Part shown: positions 56,100 to 64,000 of the stretch, in pieces | How the letters are laid out: the number at the start of each line of letters is the position of its first letter | How positions within the stretch are numbered: position 1 is the stretch's first letter | Assembly: GCF_000002985.6 (NCBI RefSeq) | Contig: NC_003280.10 | Location: 3,592,501 to 3,656,500 of the forward strand | Direction of reading: 5' to 3' | Length of the DNA stretch: 64,000 nt | Source: Caenorhabditis elegans | Lineage: Eukaryota > Nematoda > Chromadorea > Rhabditida > Rhabditidae | The notes under the pieces: generated by a model | The model's input: only the letters and a program-made list of their open reading frames with translations | The model's database searches: none | Told to the model about the DNA's origin: nothing | Position numbers and translations under genes: made by a program

Positions 56100-57344
56100 G
56101 TGCAATGCTGTTCTTTTTTTTTATAATGCTTGTTGAAATTTTTTTGTAATTATTAAATAGTTTTCCTCAATAAAGTTTCAATCAAAACATAATCTTTTCA
56201 TAAAACACATATTTTTCTACATTGATGTAGTAAAAATGAATTGACATATTGAACAGTATCATAGCATGTTTTTCTCACAAACTACATATAAAATCTTTTT
56301 AGCGCACCCTTACCAGTTGGTGACACTTACAATGCTACTTCAAAGTCCAGTAACTTGTACATAATACTTTAAAATTAATCTACAGTAACCTTCAGTACCC
56401 TGGAATTTATGAACAGTAACCTACAATACTTTAAAATTGATTTCCAATACCTTTAAAATTGATTTCCAATAAGTTTCCTATTTTTTATTGGTTTTTTTTT
56501 TCAATTCAATGTCCCCTTACTTTCCCTTTACTATCGTGAACCATTATATTTATTATCACTGCCTTTTTTTTGAGCTGCCGAAAGTTTAATTTTACCTTTT
56601 TTGGTCGCATTATGAGCAGCCATAAAAAAGCCCATTTGCACTTTATCACACCTCTCCCAGCACGGTCCCCTTGTTCCTTTTTCACTTTACCTCCTCCTGT
56701 CTATTTGCACATGGTCCATCAATGACGACCTATTATTGATTTATTTTTATATATTCTATTTTTGTTTTGTCTCACAATTTTGTTTTAAAACGTTAGACCT
56801 CTTCCCCCCAACAAGACTAAAAGTGTCTGGGCAGGACAAAAAGGGGGAACATGTGTTTGGCAGCTTCTATCTCGGTTAATTCTTAAGAATTTAAAAAATT
56901 TTCAACAACAAAGTTTTAGAGAAATGAAAATGCAACATTTTGTCAGTTAATAGTTTTTTGATAAAACTAAAAATAGACGAGATATGAGTTGTCAAACTTG
57001 TCAAAATTTTCATCGAATAATGATTGTTCTAAAACTTTGCCGAATCAACTATAATGACAGCAATATTTTTTCTTACTGATTTTTCTGAAATTAAAATAAA
57101 CAAGCCATGACACATAGATATGAGAAAGCCAGAAAACAGGAGGCGTGTTATTCCGCCCCTCAACTATCTGCGAGGCGGGCGAGACAGCGGGAAAGCGGTG
57201 AGAGTGTGCAGAGAAAGGGCGGAATAGTCTTGGCCCGGGCAGTTTATGATCACTGTTTATTGATTCTCACACTTACATGTTATAATGAGCTCATAGTTTT
57301 GATGGCTTCACATAACTAATTTTCTTTTGATTTATGTACAGTGA
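56100..57344. other. Intergenic region
   Basis: 3' flank of the F-box gene, then AT-rich sequence. 56870-57310 is a repeat-like stretch (CGGTTAATTCTTAAG.., GCGAGACAGCGGGAAAGC, GTGCAGAGAAAGG) resembling 62870-63010. The plus frame at 57107-57319 runs over it and is not called. Confidence 0.45.
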
Positions 57345-58605
57345 TGTCTAATTTTGAAAGAATTTGCAAACTTTTTGAAAATAACATTACTTTTAACTTA
57401 AAAATTTGAAAACTTGCTCAAAAACTCTTTCAAAATTTCTGTATATGTCTATAAAAATTCCAAAACGAATAGTTTGACATAACAATGAGAAAAAGGGAAT
57501 ATTGTAAATGTGTTGAAAAAATATGCCTTACATATCTTTTGGCTACCATATTTTGAAGATAACAGATGATATCAAACCAAAACTGAGTAGCTACTATTTT
57601 ATGAAGGTTTCAGCATACTTTACCATCTCAAAACATAATGATATCAATAGTTTCAGAAAAGTTACATGCTATTTTCTAAAATTTTAGATTTTTGTCCATA
57701 AAATTCTTCATTTTCAACTTCTCTTCTTCAAATTTTGATGAAACATCGTACTTTTTAGTCCTCTATAAGTTTTCAAAAAAATTTTTCAAAAATGTTGGCT
57801 AATCTCCAAAATCGTCCTTCGCTCTCAAAAACGAAAGTGGACTTTTGCCTTCCGAAAAATGGGCGAAAAAATGAAATTGTGATTTTTGGGTCGAAAAAAA
57901 TATTTTTAGAAAGCTGAGAACACGTTAAACACGAATATCCTGTTTATTTTGGCATCCAGATTACCTGAAAATGACTGACATAGATTTAAGAAAGCAAATT
58001 TTTTAAAATCATTTTCTACGTGAAAGGCCTTTTTTCCTCCTATCAATTTTCGGATTCTAAAAAGCTGCACAAAACTTTCACGTAAAAAATGATAAAAAGT
58101 ATTCGCTTTTTAAAATCTATGTCAGTCATTTTCAGGTAATCTGGAGGCCGAAATAAACATGATATTCGTGTTTAGCGTGTTCTCAGCATTCTGAAAATAT
58201 TTTTTTCGACCCAAAAATCACAATTTCATTTTTTCGCTCATTTTTCGGAAGGCAAAGGTCCACTTTCGTTTTTGAGAGCGAAGGACGATTTTGGAGATGA
58301 GTCAACATTTTTGAAAATTTCTTTTGGAATCGAATAGAAGACTGAAAAAAACGATCATTAATCAAAATTTGAAGCAAAATTGTTGAAATTGAAGGATTTT
58401 ATGGACAAAAATCAATAATTTCATAAAACTGCGTGTAACTTCCCTGAAAACACTGATATTAATATGTATCAAATTTTTTTTTGAAAACTTATACAGAAGT
58501 ATAGAGAAATACCTGTACTTTTTGAAAATTATTTTACTTTTGTTCAAAATTTTTGAAAAGTTGCTCAAAAACTTACAGGAATATCAATGTGGCATGTGGC
58601 ATTCG
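57345..58605. mobile_element. Palindromic (foldback) element 2, ~1.25 kb
   Basis: Same family as 51716-53080. Halves meet near 58030 (AACACGTTAAACACGAATATCC left against ATATTCGTGTTTAGCGTGTT right). The left arm is longer than the right. No coding capacity. Ends about 150 bp before the start of the module gene at 58756. Confidence 0.82.
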
Positions 58606-58755
58606 GTGAGATAAGAGGGCTTTGAAAACTTTCTCAATGTGCAGCCCAATCTATTTTAATATTATTTACGACTCATTTTTCATACTTTTTTGTGAACTAA
58701 AGCCGTTAATCTAAATCTATTGATTAATTCTTAAACTTTAAGACAAATTAAAATC

Positions 58756-60418
58756 ATGTCAGCCTCCCCAAATTTCATTGCGGATTTCTGTGAAGCTTCC
58801 GAGTTTCCAACAGTTTCTTGGAGTAGAGAAGAAGAAGCTTCCCAGAACGGGTACAGCTTCATGGATCATTACCCAGATCCAGGTAACAAGCCATTCTTTC
58901 CAGTTCCTAAGCAGTGAAAATTTTTTTCAGAAGCCACCTTCCGCTGTGAGGATGAAGAGTGGAATCCTCGGCCAGTTCTGCAAGAGCTCGGCCAGAACTT
59001 TGAAGCTCAAGCGGTGTCGATCGCCGAGCTTATCCCAGCTCCACAAAAGTCCAAGCTTGAAGCTCATTTCAGTAAAATCTTTGTTTATTTTACTCTCTGA
59101 ATATAAGACATTTTTTCCAGGCTGGGCTCAGTTTAGCCAGAAAATTGGAATTAGCCCAGAAGAGGGACTAGTGATGACTGGTGAGTTTTCTTTTTTTTTT
59201 AAATTTATTTAAACTAAAATCTTTATTGTTAAAAAGCTTTTTCTCAGAAAAATTGGCTGCGGTGTCGAAGAGGGATCCAGCCGATGATCCACGCACATCA
59301 CGGATGAAGACGCTGAAAGTTCAACATCATTTAAAGAATGTCAAATTGGAAGAGGTTCATAGACTCCAGCAGGGTAGGTTTTGCTAGAATTTTGTGGTAT
59401 TGGAAAACTATGTTTCTGATTTTTTTCCAGTGAATCAAAAACTCGTCAGGAGGATCGAAGAATGGGAAAGTATAGCTCGGTATCAGGAAAAGATCATTCA
59501 GTGTAAGTCGTAGAACTTCATGCAGCACTGACCAAAATTATCCCCTAACTCCACGTTGTTTTGTTGGCCTCAGGGCCTTACGGCTGCCTGAAACCTGCCG
59601 GTATCCGCCACTCAATCCTGCATTCTGTCGGAAAATCATTAGGAGCGGCCGACACTTTTTGTGTTCCGCGCCGCACTTTACTTTCGGCGTACCGGAAGGT
59701 CGTCGAGGCGGGTGCACTAGCTTTTGGAACAATTGTCTAGAACAAACCTGTGAGATGTCGGCGGCTATATCGGAAAGCTTACCAAGCCAAAACTGTAAAA
59801 GAGCTAGGATTTGAGCATTTTAGCTTCGGCAACCTGTATGTCTATAAACTCCTTTATTTACAGGCACCAACCCCGAGTATTCTATCAATGCCCAATTTCC
59901 CCAACTCTCATCAACTACACCACCAATTTCAACTCAACATCCCGTTCCAAACGTTGTCCTGGGAGAAACACCCGCTCCGAGCAAGTTCGAAGAAAATAAA
60001 GAAGCCCATTCCCAATGGTGCTCGGAACATCAAAATGTGCTCGAAAAACTGAACGAGATCCTAGGTAAGATAACATATCTTTATCCATGATTAGATCCAT
60101 TTTTTCCCCAGACACCTCCAAATGGCTCGTCGATCCAACGGTGTCCATTCTCCCACAAACAGTGCCCAAAGCAACAAATTCAAAAGTGGTATATGTTCGA
60201 AGCGGAGCTGGAAGTAAATTTTACAGAAATGTTTCATTCAATTTGAGTTTTTTGTTTCAGCAGCCAGTGATTGGCACGGGCTAGAAGGTGATGAAAAACT
60301 GGATTGGTACGAACTTCACGGATCATTGCAAAGGCTTCAAAGGCAACAAGAAGCGCTGAAATGGGTCAGGCCGTTGAATGCTCAGGATTTTAGACGGAAA
60401 AATAACAGAACTCATTGA
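58756..60418 (+). CDS. Orphan protein with one LFNP/W..LS-type module (328 aa)
   Basis: Eight exons, all introns phase 1: 58756-58882, 58931-59071, 59121-59180, 59248-59373, 59431-59502, 59864-60064, 60112-60213 and 60261-60418 (987 nt). The start is MSASPNFIADFCEASEF. Residues 1-110 are acidic; ~110-175 basic and helical (TLKVQHHLKNVKLEEVHRLQQ, a short coiled coil); ~176-240 Ser/Thr/Pro-rich. The C-terminal two exons (243-328) are the module: DTSKWLVDPTVSILPQTV, then DWHGLEGDEKLDWYELHGSLQRLQRQQEALK. Intron 5 (361 nt) is much longer than the others and holds a GC-rich insertion (59575-59760). No signal peptide or TM. Function unknown; belongs with 49000 and 60697. Confidence 0.7.
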
Positions 60419-60696
60419 GAAGTAAGGTATATCTGATTACATAGTTTTAAGTAAGAATTATTTTTTTGGTCCCTTTTATTTATTTTCCTGGCGTATTTGC
60501 AATAATGTTTTACAGTTTTACAGTTTCAAAAGTTTCAACGTGTCTTCATAATCAATTTCTAAAAGGTTCCTAAACCCCTTTAAAATTATATATGTCTCCA
60601 TTTGTTCCCACTTTTTGTCGCCCGTCCCCCTGTTTTTATAATTTTATTTATTGAAGTTCTTTGCCAAAAATGTATAATTTATATTTTAACTTTTAG

Positions 60697-61776
60697 CAAC
60701 ACCATCCTCTCATTCAGCTGCTCTTTACCAATACCCAGCTACCCAAAATCCTGAGTTCCCGCCAGGCCCAGCTAATCTTGGAGCAAGTCAGCATGGTCAG
60801 TGCCAGGAGAACGACTGGTGGCTTATGACACAAAGAAATCAATATTTAGAGCATCAAGCTAGACAGAATTTTGGTAAAAAAAGCTATTTACAACTGGAAA
60901 ATATATAATTTTTTTATTTCAGACCAAATCCGCCACCTGGAGCAGGTAACCTGGGAGCTGCAACAAAAAGTGCACTACCTTGAGGAGGAAGCTCGGAGAA
61001 ACACTCAACGTATACATTTTCTATAGAAAAAAATGTACTAAAACGATCAAAATTTCAGCCATCCAGTGCCAATGCTCAAAGATCTCAAACTCCACGCCAA
61101 ATCCCCATCGCCTGATAAAACAGGAGCTCGGTCAGTTTTCTTAATTATTCAATTATTATTTTTTAATTTTTTTCAGTTGAAGACCCAAATGTGCCCTCGT
61201 CGTCTACCCCCGTCGTTTCCCGGGACCCCATCGATGACGAATTCGAGGAGATCATCCCCTTCAACCCTGTGTCTGATATTCCGAACGTGAAGCCTCTGGT
61301 GGTCCCGAGCCCACCAGAGCTCTCTCAAGTTCCAAGCTTCGAGGAGGCTTGTGAAATCTATGAGAGATGGGAGGATAGGGATAAAGTAATTGAAGGCGTT
61401 GGTGAGTTGAAGCTTCCTGGAGCATGTTCTGTAAGAAGTTTTCAGATTTGACGACGTTCCTGTTCAACCCGCAAGGCTCTCGTAAAATGCCCCAGAAAGT
61501 GAGAAATGTCGTCGGATCGTTTACAGTTTTTCAAGACTTTTTCACAAGGGAAACCGGGATCACTGGACGGGCTGTCAGTGAGTATCTGATTCTTGAAGTC
61601 GGTGGCAGTTCAAATGTTTTTCAATTTCAGACGGGTATTGGCGTGGGCTGGCTCCAGATGAGAAGCAGGAATGGGGCAAAAGATCTGCACAACTCCGGAA
61701 GTGGCAAAATTGGCAGATCAAGAATTGCTTGGTTCGGGGATGCAATAAGGACCAGCTGAAGAAATTGGGAAATTAG
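60697..61776 (+). CDS. Orphan module-family gene, 5' end not found
   Basis: Exons 60697-60873, 60923-61009, 61059-61130, 61177-61401, 61446-61577 and 61631-61776, in frame, all introns phase 1. The first exon opens from a TTTTAG acceptor with one missing codon base, so a 5' exon is expected but none is visible in the 278 bp after the gene at 58756. The first in-frame Met is at 60825 (MTQRNQYLEHQ), giving 236 aa if used. Parts: Tyr/Gln/Pro-rich start, a short coiled coil (DQIRHLEQVTWELQQKVHYLEEEA), an acidic exon (DDEFEEIIPFNP.., EEACEIYERWEDRD), then the module DLTTFLFNPQGS..MPQKV followed by YWRGLAPDEKQEWGKRSAQLRKWQ. It may be a partial duplicate or the 3' part of a larger gene. Confidence 0.6.
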
Positions 61777-63197
61777 AATGCGGATTGTTTAATTGATCTG
61801 AAAGAGAAAATTGTTGGAAACTTTAACTTCTTGTAATCTCTGTACAAATCTGGCTTTTTTCATAACTCGTGTTCCAATTTCTCCTTGTCGCGTTTTGCAC
61901 ACTATTAACTCAACAATTAATTGCTCATTCAATACTTTGAGTTTTCGAATTTAAAACTATTTTCATCATTCTCTACTTTTTAAAAGTCATATGCAAATGT
62001 TCCATGTTTCTCAGAATTCCTGCTTTTAAATCTTTTTGCTCCCACTCTACCCGTTCAGTCTTTACAGTTTTTCCCAGTATTACACATATTCCGGTGCTTA
62101 CTTCTAACTCTTCAAAGTTTTTTCTTATTTCTATTTTTTTAATTTTGTACTTAACTTAAGCATATTTAATGAATGTAATAATTGAACAACTTTTTTTCGA
62201 AAAACGCATTTTTCATAGAGCAGGGTGTTTTGCAATGAGTACAATTTCAAATCCATTGTCCGAATGAATACCTCCATAAAAAGTTCACATGCACTTTATC
62301 ACATAATTGTTATTTGCACACAGCCAACCATCCGTTACATCTTTTTATCGCCGCGAGATATATGTTTATAATTTTTGACGCCGATTAGTCAGTTACCGTC
62401 CCTTGAGGGCTCATTAGCTTATCATCTTTCTTGGAAATTCATTGAAAACTCAAGTTTTTATTTTTGAGTTTTTGATTTTTTATAGAATTTTCTAGTTGAT
62501 GTTTTTATGAGAGTTTTGTAATTGCACTTCCAGAGATTGTGATAAAAAATTAGAAAACTCAAAACTGATAACTACCGCCATACATTCGCCAAAGGATAAT
62601 GTCTGAATTAGCTCGTAATGAATAATTACTGAAAGATTCTTCAATGTGAAGTTTAATCATCACAGTGTCCAAAATGTTTGTTTTTTTTGAAATTTATATA
62701 GGAATATCAACTTTAATTTCATTTCAAAATCCAGATAAGTTGCTCTAAAATTGGCTCAAATATTATGCCGATCGGCAGTTTTTAAAACTTTTAATTGGAA
62801 ATAGTTTTTCGAAAAGTACAACAAATTTTAATTAGAAAAAACAGCAAAAGGGGATTTTCTAAATTTTGCCGCGTATCTCTGTTACGGAACACAAAAAGAG
62901 GGAGGCTCGACACCCCTCGGCATGGTGCCAAAACTATATGCTAGTGGAGGGAGTGTGTAAGACGTGAGAGCGCAGAGAAACGAGGGGGACCGTGTTGTGA
63001 GTGATGGTTATCGATTTTCACATTTTACAACTCGTTACTTTTTACGATGACTGTTATTGCTCAGTCTAATAGGGGAGATATATTACTCCGTTTCATGATT
63101 TTTTATAACTTTTTTTCTAAATTCATATATTTAATTTTTTTTTAAATTTTTCTTGTACACAGTTCAGGATTTTTCAGAAATTCTTGCACATTGAAAT
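61777..63197. other. Intergenic region
   Basis: AT-rich; 62340-62410 (CGCCGCGAGATATATG) and 62870-63010 (a repeat-like patch with GTGAGAGCGCAGAGAAACG) are GC-richer. No gene could be supported. Confidence 0.45.
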
Positions 63198-64000
63198 ATG
63201 AACAATTGTTTTTATCACTACCAACCATATGCTCCACAAAATGAGCGAAACCATCAGGACCATCAGGACAAGCATTCTCTGGAAGGTAGGCAATCATGTG
63301 TTATCAGGATGTCCCATTACGGTTGGTTGGATCTACGAAAAATGCAGAAACTTTTTGCCCAAGAAAATATGACGTCAGCACATTCTTAACCATGCAAAAT
63401 CAGTTGAGAACTCTGCGTCTCTTCTCCCGCATTTTTTGTAGATCTACGTAGATCAAGCCGAAATGAGACACTCTGACACCACGTGGGCAATTTAGAGAAT
63501 TTTTAGGTCGTGTACTTTGACACCCAATATTTCGGTGATTTTTTTGAAATATCAAGAAACTTTCAACTACAAAAATGTTGAAAATAATGTGCCATTTTTT
63601 TGTCAGTTTAGAATTTTTGATAAAAATTGACGGTAACCGAGATATCCTATAAAATGATGGACCCTTTTTGACCTACTATTACGCTCTATTTCGGGACTAT
63701 GAGATCATGAGAATGCTTATTTTCTGGAGCGAACATATTGGCAGGCGGCGGCAGCGAGAAAGGTAAAAGACGAAATATTTCCCGCCAGAAAAGTAGGCAT
63801 TCTAATGATCTCATGGTTCCGTATCTCACGTCCGCAGAGAAGGGGCTCTCTTTTCCATGTTTCCTTTTCTATTCTTACTTTGAATTGATTCAAATGAACA
63901 TTTAGAATACATTTCGATTTTTGCTCTTCAAAATCTTAAACTTTACATTTTTCAGCCTCGACTGGTCCTGGAGCCCCTATGTTCCGTTTCCAGCCAATTC
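63198..64000 (+). CDS. 5' end of a gene running off the right edge
   Basis: Exon 1 63198-63285 (MNNCFYHYQPYAPQNERNH..DKHSLE, phase-1 donor GAAG/GTAGGC) and exon 2 from 63956 (acceptor TTTTTCAG; ASTGPGAPMFRFQPI..) to the window end. His/Gln/Tyr/Pro-rich composition and phase-1 junction are like the start of the gene at 49000, so it may be another module-family member; the deciding part is outside. The 670-nt intron holds the hairpin at 63694-63820. Confidence 0.5.
63694..63820. repeat. Inverted repeat (ATGAGATCATGAGAATGC)
   Basis: Arms 63694-63730 and 63785-63820 pair with few mismatches (GAGATCAT.AGAATGCTTATTTTCTGG against CCAGAAAAGTAGGCATTCTAATGATCTC); about 55-nt purine-rich loop. Confidence 0.75.

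Noticed and set aside
57107-57319. 70-codon plus ORF
   Set aside because: Lies in repeat-like sequence also seen near 62900; no splice or family support.

Overview
The window is nuclear DNA of a nematode, almost certainly of the genus Caenorhabditis. The evidence is gene families typical of that genus: Srh chemoreceptors, a WSN-domain membrane protein, an expanded-clade (WAGO-type) Argonaute and F-box/FBA paralogs. Introns are mostly 40-100 nt with GT..TTTCAG ends, poly(A) signals are AATAAA, interstitial repeats are of the nematode TTAGGC telomere type, and AGGCAGGC and TACTGTAG dispersed repeats are present. The species cannot be fixed from the sequence alone. All gene models below were spliced by eye and checked for phase; no database search was run.

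Layout. 0-2.7 kb: a window-truncated srh receptor and a decayed srh copy, both on the minus strand. 2.7-9 kb: RING-finger debris, two similar TATA promoters, AGGCAGGC repeats and a 159-aa minus-strand orphan. 9.16-10.4 kb: an apparently intact mariner transposon with TA duplication. 10.6-14.9 kb: an inverted-repeat element, then a 10-exon Argonaute of about 1002 aa whose slicer residues are replaced. 15.8-17.4 kb: a minus-strand orphan gene. 18.3-22.9 kb: a large WSN-TM-ankyrin receptor-like gene with one homopolymer frameshift. 23-29.8 kb: mostly repeats, with one 115-aa orphan.

29.8-41.4 kb is a same-strand array of five genes (two A-type, one B-type, D, and C) made by duplication of an A+B block. 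C is an in-frame chimera of a B-type coiled-coil gene and an A-type gene. A second family, defined by a two-exon module (Asp..LFNP..PQxV, then W..LS..EK..W), occurs in the orphan at 15.8 kb, twice in the gene at 49 kb, and once each in the genes at 58.8 and 60.7 kb. Nearly all introns in both families are phase 1, so exons can be lost, gained or fused without breaking frame. This is the most novel-looking biology in the window.

42.5-56.1 kb holds an F-box/FBA cluster: two intact genes in opposite orientation, one copy with a 10-nt deletion, and two fragments. A secreted NTF2-like gene and the 49-kb module gene lie among them. Two palindromic elements of about 1.3 kb flank the plus-strand F-box pair. 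A new gene starts at 63.2 kb and runs off the right edge.
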